From Flavobacteriales bacterium (GTDB lineage: Bacteria; Bacteroidota; Bacteroidia; CAIKAF01): 64,000 nucleotides of DNA. A program made the translations under genes and the position numbers. Below the pieces are notes generated by a model. That model saw only the letters and a program-made list of their open reading frames with translations. It searched no databases and had not been told where the DNA came from. Positions 24,771 through 32,754 of this stretch are shown in pieces. The DNA lies in the NCBI GenBank assembly GCA_025055575.1, contig JANWWP010000038.1, forward strand, positions 1 to 64,000, read 5' to 3'. Position 1 is the stretch's first letter; the number at the start of each line of letters is the position of its first letter.

Positions 24771-26198
24771 TTATTGGCCTACAAAACGAATTTTTCCGGC
24801 GGCAAAGGCACACATTCGAAGGAGTAAAAGGCCGTGTTTCCAGCGGCTGATGTTGGTGTCGCCGTAAGTGCGTTCACGGTAGCGGATGGGCAGGTCTATG
24901 ATTTTAAGATTGAGTTTGTAAGCTCCGAACAGCAAATCAAAATCTCCAAAGGGGTCGAATTCGCCGAAAAATTTCCGGTTGGCAATCAGGCGTTCGTAAT
25001 CGCTGCGAAACATCACCTTGGTGCCGCACAGGGTGTCCTTGATAGGCTGTTCCAGCAACCAGGAAAAAACGGAACTGAAAAATTTGTTCCCCAGCATGTT
25101 CAGAAAGCGCATAGCCTTTTTTTCCATGGGATACACCAGGCGCGAACCGTTGATAAACTCTCCTTTGCCCGTGGCTAAAGCCCGATAAAATTTGGGTAAA
25201 TCTTCAGGAGGCACAGTGAGGTCGGCATCCAGGATCATCAAAATATCGCCCGAAGCCATAGCAAAACCGGTTCTGACGGCATCACCTTTCCCTTTTCCGA
25301 ACTGGCGGCCGATTTTAATGTCGTGCGTGTGGGCATAGCGCTGTTGTACAGCTTGGATCACCTCCCACGTGTCATCGGAGCTGTGGCCCTCAATAAAAAT
25401 GATTTCGGTGTGGCGGCCTAAGCGGGGAAGCCGTTTTACGGCATTTTCAATATTGCCGCTTTCGTTGCGCGCTGGCACCACCACTGAGACGGTATAGCGT
25501 TCCTGCCAGTTTTCGGTAGGCCTGGGCTGAGGTCGTGCATTGATGTATTTGTTCAGGCATAGGGCATTAAAACCGGGTAAGGCGGCTACGTATTTATTGA
25601 TAAACCAGGATATTCCCGGAATTTTCAAAGGCAAGAGCATGCGGCGCGTACTTCTGAACGCCTCAAAACCAGCCAAATACAACAGGTTTTCTATATCATG
25701 TCGCGAAAGCCAGCTCAAGCGGGGGGCTTTGTGCTTGAGGCCCAGGGTTTCTGCCAGTCGGATGACAGGCTCCCACAGATGGTTGTAATACCCGATGATG
25801 ATCCGTGTGCGTTCGTGGCAACAGGCATGCAGGTTTTCAAAAAGTTTTTCCACATCCTCTACCCATCCTATTACATTCAGGATCACAATCACATCGAATT
25901 GCTCTGGCGGCAGGGCATCCTGGGCATCGGCCAGGATAAACTTCAAATCCGGATGCCGTTTTTGGGCTTCATCAATCATTTTTTCAGAAAAATCTACCCC
26001 CACCCGGTATCGCCCTTTCAGACTGGCCAAATGATCCCCATTGGCACATCCGATTTCTAGAACACGGTCGTCCGGATGAATAAAAAAATTCGCATAATCA
26101 ATGCAATCCTGCCAGTAATATTGGGACACGCGGCGCAAACGCGGCAGGCGTGAAGCCAAATCATCAAAGTAATCCTTTACAGAGGTGCCTGCCTTCAT
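24771..26198 (-). CDS. Fused SAM methyltransferase and GT2 glycosyltransferase
   Basis: 475 aa from the ATG at 26198. The open frame continues to 26432, but a TAACTTTG box 5 bp before this ATG and the domain start support the shorter form. Residues about 20-180 are a class I methyltransferase (DRVLEIGCANGDHLASLKG, FDVIVILNVIGWVEDV). Residues about 240-450 are a dolichol-phosphate-mannose-synthase-like GT2 (SVVVPARNESGNIENAVKR, ILMILDADLTVPPEDLP, KDTLCGTKVMFR). Probably makes or modifies a polyprenyl-phosphate-linked sugar. Divergent from mpl. Confidence 0.85.
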   Translation of the reverse strand: MKAGTSVKDYFDDLASRLPRLRRVSQYYWQDCIDYANFFIHPDDRVLEIGCANGDHLASLKGRYRVGVDFSEKMIDEAQKRHPDLKFILADAQDALPPEQFDVIVILNVIGWVEDVEKLFENLHACCHERTRIIIGYYNHLWEPVIRLAETLGLKHKAPRLSWLSRHDIENLLYLAGFEAFRSTRRMLLPLKIPGISWFINKYVAALPGFNALCLNKYINARPQPRPTENWQERYTVSVVVPARNESGNIENAVKRLPRLGRHTEIIFIEGHSSDDTWEVIQAVQQRYAHTHDIKIGRQFGKGKGDAVRTGFAMASGDILMILDADLTVPPEDLPKFYRALATGKGEFINGSRLVYPMEKKAMRFLNMLGNKFFSSVFSWLLEQPIKDTLCGTKVMFRSDYERLIANRKFFGEFDPFGDFDLLFGAYKLNLKIIDLPIRYRERTYGDTNISRWKHGLLLLRMCAFAAGKIRFVGQ

Positions 26199-26203
26199 GG
26201 CCG

Positions 26204-26211
26204 CAAAGTTA
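26204..26211 (-). promoter_or_regulatory. Bacteroidota -7 box for the methyltransferase-GT2 fusion
   Basis: TAACTTTG on the minus strand ending 5 bp before the ATG at 26198. It supports that start over the longer open frame. The remaining 234 bp up to the mpl promoter holds no gene I can support. Confidence 0.55.
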
Positions 26212-26445
26212 ATCGCCCCAATTCCTGCGCGGGGAAATTGGATCCTATGCGAACCTAAGGAAAGCATTTCCCTGAAGCTCCGGAAATCTTTAGACCTTGG
26301 ACGCCGAGGTGGATATTTTGTTCGTTTTTTCAGCAGGTAATGTAAGGCTGCTTTTGGACTAAAATGATGGGAACATTCCAAAAGACTGAAACACAAAAGG
26401 TTGACTTCCAAGCCCTGGCGTTTTTTCTGCACTCCTGACCTGGCC

Positions 26446-26453
26446 TACTTTTG
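26446..26453 (+). promoter_or_regulatory. Bacteroidota -7 box for mpl
   Basis: TACTTTTG with only 4 bp before the GTG start, and TTTT 19 bp upstream of it in place of a TTTG -33 element. Transcripts would be leaderless or nearly so. Confidence 0.55.
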
Positions 26454-26457
26454 CAGG

Positions 26458-27816
26458 GTGCGCATTCATATAATAGCCATTGGTGGTGCCATCATGCATG
26501 CTTTGGCCCTGGAGTTGCAGAACATGGGCCATCTTGTCAGCGGTTCGGACGACCAAATCTTTGATCCGGCGCGTTCGAGACTGGATGAGGCTGGGCTTTT
26601 ACCGGAAGAAGGTTGGTTTGAAGACAGGATTACAGGAGATCTGGACCTGGTGATACTTGGGATGCACGCCCGAAAGGACAATCCAGAATTGCAGAAAGCA
26701 CAGGCCTTGGGTCTTCCAGTACAATCCTTTCCGGAGTTTCTGGGTCATCATTGGAAAAAAACACCGCAGGTGGTGGTGGCCGGAAGCCATGGAAAGACCA
26801 CCGTGACAGCTCTGCTGATGCACACCTTGGCCCAGGCAGGCCGGTCTTTTGATTATCTTGTGGGAAGCCAGGTGAAAGGTTTTGATCGCAATGTGCGGAT
26901 CAGCGCTTCATCCGATTTGGCAGTCCTGGAAGGAGATGAATATTTGAGTTCCCCTTTGGATGCCCGGTCCAAATTCATGCATTATCGGCCAAAATATTTG
27001 ATTTTAACTGGACTGGCCTGGGACCATGCCAATGTGTTTCCGAATCCGGAGGCCTATGCAGAAACATTTCGCCAGCGCTTGCGCACACTGGAGGCGGGGA
27101 CGCAGGTATATTTTGATGGTACGGACACCGCCCTCGCCCAGCTGCTGGCGGAATTTAGCAACTGTTCCTGGCAGGCTCAGCCTTATTTTCCTTTAGATCA
27201 TGACGCACATCAGGGCCGTCCCCATTTTCTGGATGAGGAAGGAAGAATGCATCCGCTTCAGATCTTCGGAGAGCATAATCTGAAGAATTTTTCGGCAGTG
27301 AAGACAGTCTGTCGGGCTTTGGGAATATCCAACGAAACGATTTATGATGCTTTTGAGAGGTTTGAGGGAGCGGCGGGCCGTTTAGAGAAAATCTGGGAGA
27401 CCGAGTGGGGGGTCGTTTACAGGGATTTTGCTCACGCCCCCAGCAAAGTGCAAGCCACCGTAGGGGCTGTGCGTGCCCGCTTTCCTGACAGGCGCCTGAT
27501 AGCTGTGCTGGAATTGCACACTTACAGCAGCCTCTCTCAAAATTTCTTAAAAGGTTATTCCGGCACTCTTTCCAAAGCGGATGTGGCCACTGTTTTTTAC
27601 GATCGCCATGCGCTGGAGCTCAAAAAGTTGCCGGATCTTCCACCGGAAGAAGTGGCCCGATCCTTTGGAGGCGCCGTTTATGTGATAGCTGACGACGCCA
27701 CAGCTCTATGGAACCATGTGGCGTCGGCCTTGCAAGCGCCTTTTGTGCTTTTGCTCATGTCATCTGGCGCCTGGAAGGGGCTGAGCTGGCACAAACTATT
27801 GGATTCCCTCCGGTAA
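26458..27816 (+). CDS. mpl: UDP-N-acetylmuramate:L-Ala-gamma-D-Glu-meso-DAP ligase Mpl
   Basis: 452 aa from a GTG. Family N-terminus RIHIIAIGGAIMHALALELQ; Mur ligase P-loop VVAGSHGKTTVTALLM; central EGDEYLSS and GEHNLKNFSAV; then FEGAAGRLEKIW and YRDFAHAPSKVQAT. Mpl recycles the murein tripeptide by ligating it to UDP-MurNAc in the cytoplasm. The N-terminal IGGAIMHALA, rather than the IGGIGMSG of MurC, favours Mpl. It starts the mpl-truB-DUF2490 operon. Confidence 0.9.
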   Translation: MRIHIIAIGGAIMHALALELQNMGHLVSGSDDQIFDPARSRLDEAGLLPEEGWFEDRITGDLDLVILGMHARKDNPELQKAQALGLPVQSFPEFLGHHWKKTPQVVVAGSHGKTTVTALLMHTLAQAGRSFDYLVGSQVKGFDRNVRISASSDLAVLEGDEYLSSPLDARSKFMHYRPKYLILTGLAWDHANVFPNPEAYAETFRQRLRTLEAGTQVYFDGTDTALAQLLAEFSNCSWQAQPYFPLDHDAHQGRPHFLDEEGRMHPLQIFGEHNLKNFSAVKTVCRALGISNETIYDAFERFEGAAGRLEKIWETEWGVVYRDFAHAPSKVQATVGAVRARFPDRRLIAVLELHTYSSLSQNFLKGYSGTLSKADVATVFYDRHALELKKLPDLPPEEVARSFGGAVYVIADDATALWNHVASALQAPFVLLLMSSGAWKGLSWHKLLDSLR

Positions 27817-27819
27817 TTC

Positions 27820-28518
27820 ATGCAACGTATTCCATTTTCAGGAACATTGGAATCCGGGGTATATTTAATTCACAAGCCCTCCGGATGGACTTCTTTTGAT
27901 GTAGTAAAATTCCTCGGCAGCCAGTTGTTCCGCAGACTTGGGAAGCGGGTGAAGGTGGGCCATGCGGGCACGCTGGATCCCCTGGCCGAAGGATTGATGG
28001 TGCTGGCATCCGGCCCGCAGACCAAAACCCTCCATGCCCTTATGGCCGAAGACAAAGAATACGAAGCCCTTTTGTGCCTGGGGGAAACCACCCCTAGTCA
28101 TGACAGGGAAACCCCCGTAGTCGCCAAAAAAGAAGTTCCGCCTCTTTCCATGGGCCATATTGAAAAGATTGTCGCAGGCTTTATTGGGGAACAATTACAA
28201 ATACCGCCTGCCTATTCCGCCTTAAAAATCCAGGGACGTAGGGCCTATCAGTTGGCCAGGCAGGGAGAGGTCTTGAAACTGGAGCCACGCCAGGTGGTAA
28301 TTTATGACCTTCGGGTGACGCATTGGGAGCCGCCGTGGTTAAAATTGACCGTGCGTTGTTCTAAAGGCACCTATATCCGCAGTCTGGCAAGGGACATCGG
28401 CGAAGCTGCGGGCACCGGTGCCGTGCTGCATCATCTTCTGCGCACGCGCAGTGGCCGGTTTTTTCTTAGAGATGCTGTGCAGGTTGAGGAGTTGAAACGA
28501 TATTTTGAAAGGCTTTAA
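27820..28518 (+). CDS. truB: tRNA pseudouridine(55) synthase TruB
   Basis: 232 aa. IHKPSGWTSFDVVKFL, the catalytic aspartate motif GHAGTLDPLAEGLMV, YEALLCLGETTPSHD, PPAYSALKIQGRRAYQLAR and CSKGTYIRSLARDIG. It makes pseudouridine-55 in the T loop of tRNAs. The C-terminus is short, without a PUA domain, as usual in Bacteroidota. 3 bp after mpl. In many Bacteroidota truB sits beside uppP; here uppP is 24 kb away. Confidence 0.95.
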   Translation: MQRIPFSGTLESGVYLIHKPSGWTSFDVVKFLGSQLFRRLGKRVKVGHAGTLDPLAEGLMVLASGPQTKTLHALMAEDKEYEALLCLGETTPSHDRETPVVAKKEVPPLSMGHIEKIVAGFIGEQLQIPPAYSALKIQGRRAYQLARQGEVLKLEPRQVVIYDLRVTHWEPPWLKLTVRCSKGTYIRSLARDIGEAAGTGAVLHHLLRTRSGRFFLRDAVQVEELKRYFERL

Positions 28519-28557
28519 AATGTGGGTAAGTGTAACTGGGGTTTGAGTATCATTCGA

Positions 28558-29334
28558 ATGTCCAGCCTCAATTTCTCTTTTTTCATTCCTTTCTCCAGGC
28601 TCCCACTCAAAAAGATTGGTATCGCCATAGCGGGCCTGCTTTTGGAGTTGGGTTTTGCATCCGCCCAATCCATCCCTTTGGGCACCTGGAATGTGGTGAA
28701 TATCAACTACCGGCCAGCCCCTCGCTGGAATGTCCTGGCCGAAGCGGGGTTGCGCTCTCTGCAATTTTATAATTGGTACCATTTTTATGAATTCAAGGTG
28801 GCGGGTTTGTACCGCGTGGCGGAACCTTTGCGGGCGGGTCTTGGGGCGGGATACTACAACACTTACGGAGAGGGGGGCAATTGGGTACGTCCTGTGAACC
28901 TTACCGAAGTGAGGATTTGGCCAAATCTGTCCATTCACCAATCCATAGATCGCTTTTTATTGGATCATCGCTATCGGATTGAGTTGCGTTTCACCAGCAA
29001 AGGTTTTCGGGAGCGCTATAGATACCGGTTTTCCATTGCCTATCCTTGGGGCCGGCTTCGGGAAACGGGTTACCGACCCTTCCAGGTCGGCCTGAACAAC
29101 GAGTTATTTTTTTCCAGCCGCGCACCCTATTTTGAACGCACCCGCATGCAGTTCCACATCAATTATAAACCTTCTTTTCTGATCACCCTTCAGGCAGGAT
29201 ACGTCTTCCAGTTTGACTATAAAATATTTGATGAGACCGGCCGGGATTTCCTGATGTTGGGACTTTATTTTGAAATATTCAGAAAAAAAAGGCCTGAAAC
29301 CCGCCAGGCGGAGCCGGACAATAAAGACAACTGA
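28558..29334 (+). CDS. DUF2490 outer membrane beta-barrel protein
   Basis: 258 aa from the ATG at 28558, which gives a signal peptide (LKKIGIAIAGLLLELGFASA). Mature sequence of alternating amphipathic strands: WNVVNINYRPAPRWNVLAEAGLR, FYEFKVAGLYRV, LRAGLGAGYYN, HRYRIELRFT and FQFDYKIFDE, matching DUF2490 barrels. Function unknown. It follows truB by 39 bp and converges with cinA, the two stop codons lying in a 13-bp palindrome. Confidence 0.75.
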   Translation: MSSLNFSFFIPFSRLPLKKIGIAIAGLLLELGFASAQSIPLGTWNVVNINYRPAPRWNVLAEAGLRSLQFYNWYHFYEFKVAGLYRVAEPLRAGLGAGYYNTYGEGGNWVRPVNLTEVRIWPNLSIHQSIDRFLLDHRYRIELRFTSKGFRERYRYRFSIAYPWGRLRETGYRPFQVGLNNELFFSSRAPYFERTRMQFHINYKPSFLITLQAGYVFQFDYKIFDETGRDFLMLGLYFEIFRKKRPETRQAEPDNKDN

Positions 29335-29339
29335 CCTGG

Positions 29340-30605
29340 TCAGGGCAGTTCCAGGATTTTACGACGCAGAAAATCCAAAGCGTAAAGCCGCGTCATTTGG
29401 ATATTTCGAAGGCGGTTCGTCCCCAGCACCAAACGGCGGCTCTCACATTTAGCTTCAGGACCGGCGACAGCAATATACACGGTTCCCACAGGTTTGTCCG
29501 GCGTGCCCCCATCCGGTCCCGCCACACCTGTTGCCGCCACGGCCCAGTCGCTACCGAAGACCTTGCGCGCCCCCCCGGCCATGGCTTCGGCCACGGGCCC
29601 GCTCACGGCGCCATGGGCCTTCAACAGATTTTCGGGAACACCCAAAAGCCTCATTTTGGCTTCGTTGGAATATGTGACGGCACTGCCCAGAAAATACCTT
29701 GAACTCCCGGGATGAGCGGTGAGTCCATGGGCTATGAAACCGCCCGTGCAGCTTTCGGCCAGAGAGAGGGTCAGATTTTTTTCTGTAAGAAGCCGGTGAA
29801 GAGTTTCTTCCATGCTTTGGTCGGCCATTGCGTACACGGCGGGCCCCAGAATTTCTGCGGCCCGCCAGGCCAGGCGTTCCATCAAAAGGTGCGCATCCGG
29901 CAGCCCCGGACGGGCGGAAAGCCTCAGGCGCACGGCCCCCGGGGAAGGAAGGTATGCCAGTTTAATACCTTCGGGCAACTCGGCTTCCCAGGATTTTAAA
30001 CGAAGGGAGAGTTCTGATTCTGGAATTCCCACCGTACAAAAAGTAAAATGCTCAATGGGCGGAAGGTGGTAGCGGTTCCTCAGAAAAGGCAACACATCTT
30101 TTTCGAGCATGGCCTCCATTTCGTACGGAACGCCCGGCATGGCAAACACTGTGGTTCCACCGGCCTCAAAGCGCAGGCCAGGCGCAGTACCGTGGGGATT
30201 GTGCAGCACGGAAGCGCAGGCCGGTACAAAAGCTTGCGACCTGTTGGCTTCGTTCACGGTGCGTCCGCGGGACAGAAAGTAGCGCTCCAGGCCATTGTAA
30301 ACATCTTGATTAAACACCAAATCGCATCCAAAATATTGCGCCAGAGTGTGCTTTGTTATATCGTCGCTGGTGGGGCCCAAGCCTCCGGTGAAAATGAGCG
30401 CCTGCACTCTTCCTATGGCGTAATCGAGGGCGTTGCGGATAGCTTCCGCGTCGTCCCCCACGCTATACTTTGCGGATACTTTAAAGCCAATGGCATTGAG
30501 CCGCCGGGCAATTAATGCAGAATTTGAATCGACGACCTGCCCTATAAGAATTTCATCGCCTATTGTTACGATGTCAGCTTCAGCTGACGTTGGAGGAGTG
30601 GTCAT
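29340..30605 (-). CDS. cinA: CinA family nicotinamide-nucleotide amidohydrolase
   Basis: 421 aa, full length. The N-terminal MoaB/MogA-like COG1058 domain has IVTIGDEILIGQVVDSN and ALIFTGGLGPTSDDITK; the C-terminal amidase domain has LSLAESCTGGFIAHGLT and AATGVAGPDGGTPDKPVGTVYIA. CinA recycles pyridine nucleotides by deamidating NMN and hydrolysing ADP-ribose. Its start overlaps the end of the Rieske gene by 26 bp, so it is the second gene of that unit. Confidence 0.95.
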   Translation of the reverse strand: MTTPPTSAEADIVTIGDEILIGQVVDSNSALIARRLNAIGFKVSAKYSVGDDAEAIRNALDYAIGRVQALIFTGGLGPTSDDITKHTLAQYFGCDLVFNQDVYNGLERYFLSRGRTVNEANRSQAFVPACASVLHNPHGTAPGLRFEAGGTTVFAMPGVPYEMEAMLEKDVLPFLRNRYHLPPIEHFTFCTVGIPESELSLRLKSWEAELPEGIKLAYLPSPGAVRLRLSARPGLPDAHLLMERLAWRAAEILGPAVYAMADQSMEETLHRLLTEKNLTLSLAESCTGGFIAHGLTAHPGSSRYFLGSAVTYSNEAKMRLLGVPENLLKAHGAVSGPVAEAMAGGARKVFGSDWAVAATGVAGPDGGTPDKPVGTVYIAVAGPEAKCESRRLVLGTNRLRNIQMTRLYALDFLRRKILELP

Positions 30606-31707
30606 AATCTAGGATTGAAAAATTGCAGGGATCGTTGTGAAAATGGGCTAAAAGCCTATGGAAATAATGCGTGCCCGCTTCCAGTTGAGGAGAATAGCGG
30701 CCGCTGGTATACAACCGGGTGCGAAGGCCACGCTGCACCTGCTCCACCACGGCCTGATCCTCCATTTCCACTCGGTGCAGCTCAGCCCCGGCGCCTCGCC
30801 CCATTTTTTTCTCATCGCAAACAAATGTGGCATAGAACACAAGAGTCTTATCCAGACTCTGAGGAACCACAACGTTCACCGAAAGACCCCAGGGATAAAA
30901 ATTCAACATCAGATTAGGCCAAAACCAAAAATAGAAAGCCGCGGCGGGGCGTTGCCCGCAGAGAGCTTGAGGCGCTTCAAACCCCTCTTCGGGCTGGGAT
31001 GCCGGCGCTGTTTGCAAAACACTTCCGGGAAAAATTTCAATGGAATATTCCTTAAAATCCAGAGCGCTGTTCAGGCCTTTGTGTACAAAAGGAATGTGAA
31101 AACCTTCCAGGTAATTTTCCACATACAAAGCCCAATGTGCGCGCACTTGATATATTCTCGACAGATCAGGCCGGGGTTTAAGGGCCTTAAAATCCATCCA
31201 GAAAAGCTTTTGAAAAAGCGGATAAAATACCTTTTCGAAAGTCAGACCCTCTTGCAACTGGGAAAAAAGAAGCGGCCCCAAGGATCGCAGCGGAAGGCTG
31301 GTTAAATTGTCCGACGCCCCCGGAAAATTTTTCGCCTCTTGAAAAAAAGGCATGGAAAGCATGCGCCCATCTAAGCTAAACCGACGACCGTGATACGCGC
31401 ACACAATCTCTTTCCTTTTACAGTTTTCTGAAATGAGAATATTGCCTCGGTGGGTGCAGACATTGCTCAAAAGATTTAAACGGCCTTCCGTATCCCGGCT
31501 TAGCAGCAAAGGCTCATCCAGGAAGCCAGGCAGCAAAGTCACCGGATGGAGCCAGCCCGGTTCCGGGCACTGATCTTCGGAACCCACGTAATGCCACACA
31601 ACTGGGAAAACGTGCTCGCGCAACGTGTCCAGGGCTTTTGGGTCTCGATAATACGTGGCCGGCAATGTGCGGGCTTCCCGAATATCTTGCGCCACTTGGT
31701 ACAGCAT
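30580..31707 (-). CDS. Rieske non-heme iron oxygenase, alpha subunit
   Basis: 375 aa. Rieske [2Fe-2S] ligands in CTHRGNIL ... CAYHGRRFSLDG (Cys-X-His, Cys-X2-His). The catalytic domain carries the mononuclear iron motif ENYLEGFHIPFVH. These enzymes hydroxylate or demethylate aromatic, quaternary-amine or other substrates and need a separate reductase, which is not in this window. Substrate unknown. A TACCTTTG box lies 22 bp upstream. Co-transcribed with cinA. Confidence 0.88.
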   Translation of the reverse strand: MLYQVAQDIREARTLPATYYRDPKALDTLREHVFPVVWHYVGSEDQCPEPGWLHPVTLLPGFLDEPLLLSRDTEGRLNLLSNVCTHRGNILISENCKRKEIVCAYHGRRFSLDGRMLSMPFFQEAKNFPGASDNLTSLPLRSLGPLLFSQLQEGLTFEKVFYPLFQKLFWMDFKALKPRPDLSRIYQVRAHWALYVENYLEGFHIPFVHKGLNSALDFKEYSIEIFPGSVLQTAPASQPEEGFEAPQALCGQRPAAAFYFWFWPNLMLNFYPWGLSVNVVVPQSLDKTLVFYATFVCDEKKMGRGAGAELHRVEMEDQAVVEQVQRGLRTRLYTSGRYSPQLEAGTHYFHRLLAHFHNDPCNFSILDYDHSSNVS

Positions 31708-31729
31708 AATCCTTTAATAACGGTCCCGC

Positions 31730-31737
31730 CAAAGGTA
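31730..31737 (-). promoter_or_regulatory. Bacteroidota -7 box for the Rieske-cinA operon
   Basis: TACCTTTG on the minus strand, exact TAnnTTTG match, 22 bp upstream of the ATG. The AT-rich stretch from here to 31842 also holds a short AATTAAG/CTTAATT inverted repeat of doubtful meaning. Confidence 0.45.
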
Positions 31738-31842
31738 GGAATATAGAGGTTTTTTTTGTTTAAGAAATGATAAATGAAAAAGAAAAAAATAAGCTTACGT
31801 TCAAAATATAATTAAGACTTAATTTAAAAATAAAAAATTGAT

Positions 31843-32754
31843 TTACAGATTCATAAATTTTATAGGAATCAAAGGAGGCTTTCTTTTTTTATACGATATA
31901 TATTCGGGTCTGATGCTGATCCAGTGGGCATCTTTTCTGGGAACAAACCAAAATCTTAAATATGCATAATAACAAAAAATTCCGATCAAAGAATAATAAG
32001 AATACATTTCGAAAGAGTCTGTCAGAAATATCAGCCCAAGGCAAAAGATCAGAAAACCGACATGCTCCGGATAGCGAACCAGGCGCCATAAACCGGATGT
32101 GGGATAACGCACCTCAAATTTATGTTGTGAGCGGAGCAGCAATCGGTGTTGTTCGGCTGCGGAATCCCAAAAGATAGCGGTAAGACAAATCAGCAATCCG
32201 ACAATATCTGTGAAATTCAAGGCTGTTTCCCGGGTAAAAATGGCCTGGAAGGGAATGAAGATAAAAAATATAATAGCTGGTAATACAATAAAGTGCATCA
32301 GGGTATTCATTGAAAAATCAAAATTTCCTTTGGCTTTAAAAACCGAATCCTCAGCAAGGTCTCGGAGGGTTTTCCAGGAGCGTTGCCAGAAAAACAACTT
32401 TCGAAGGCTCCAAAGGGCCGTTAAAAATAAGAGAAGCAAGGCAGGCAGGGGATCATGGTAGTTCTCATAATTCTGTATGTAAATCTGCCAGTATAATATA
32501 TAGAGAAGGGGAGCTAAGTGCGGAAATATTTCGCTCATCAAGGGAAACCGGAAGGGCAAGTTCCAAAAAAATAGCCCCGCCCCTGTAAAGGAATTGATTA
32601 TAAGTAGCTGAAATATCGGCGATTCACTATCCCACAACAAGAATTCCAGAGTGTAGGAAAGAGAGACAGAGGTCAGGTATGCAACCGCTATGTAAAAAAT
32701 TAAAAATGGTCGCGTGAATCGAACCCTGGGAGGGTTTATTTCCGGAATTTCCAT
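31843..32754 (-). CDS. DUF1295/steroid-5-alpha-reductase-like membrane protein
   Basis: 303 aa, about seven membrane helices. The C-terminal motif SGLWRLVRYPEHVGFLIFCLGLIF followed by RPEYISYKKRKPPLIP resembles the NADPH- or SAM-binding end of the DUF1295, isoprenylcysteine methyltransferase and 5-alpha-reductase superfamily. It could be a lipid- or prenyl-modifying reductase or methyltransferase; the sequence does not decide. Its first 128 bp overlap the end of the upstream glycosyltransferase frame. Confidence 0.65.
   Translation of the reverse strand: MEIPEINPPRVRFTRPFLIFYIAVAYLTSVSLSYTLEFLLWDSESPIFQLLIINSFTGAGLFFWNLPFRFPLMSEIFPHLAPLLYILYWQIYIQNYENYHDPLPALLLLFLTALWSLRKLFFWQRSWKTLRDLAEDSVFKAKGNFDFSMNTLMHFIVLPAIIFFIFIPFQAIFTRETALNFTDIVGLLICLTAIFWDSAAEQHRLLLRSQHKFEVRYPTSGLWRLVRYPEHVGFLIFCLGLIFLTDSFEMYSYYSLIGIFCYYAYLRFWFVPRKDAHWISIRPEYISYKKRKPPLIPIKFMNL

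Noticed and set aside
26199-26432. 78-residue N-terminal extension of the methyltransferase-GT2 fusion
   Set aside because: A -7 box ends 5 bp before the internal ATG, and the extension is basic low-complexity sequence with no relation to the family.
30658-31305. 215-codon plus-strand frame opposite the Rieske oxygenase
   Set aside because: The Rieske and iron-binding motifs are on the minus strand; the plus-strand frame has no plausible start region or homology.
31801-31830. AT-rich inverted repeat AATTAAG/CTTAATT as a terminator
   Set aside because: Only 7 bp with no G-C core and in a very AT-rich stretch; expected by chance.
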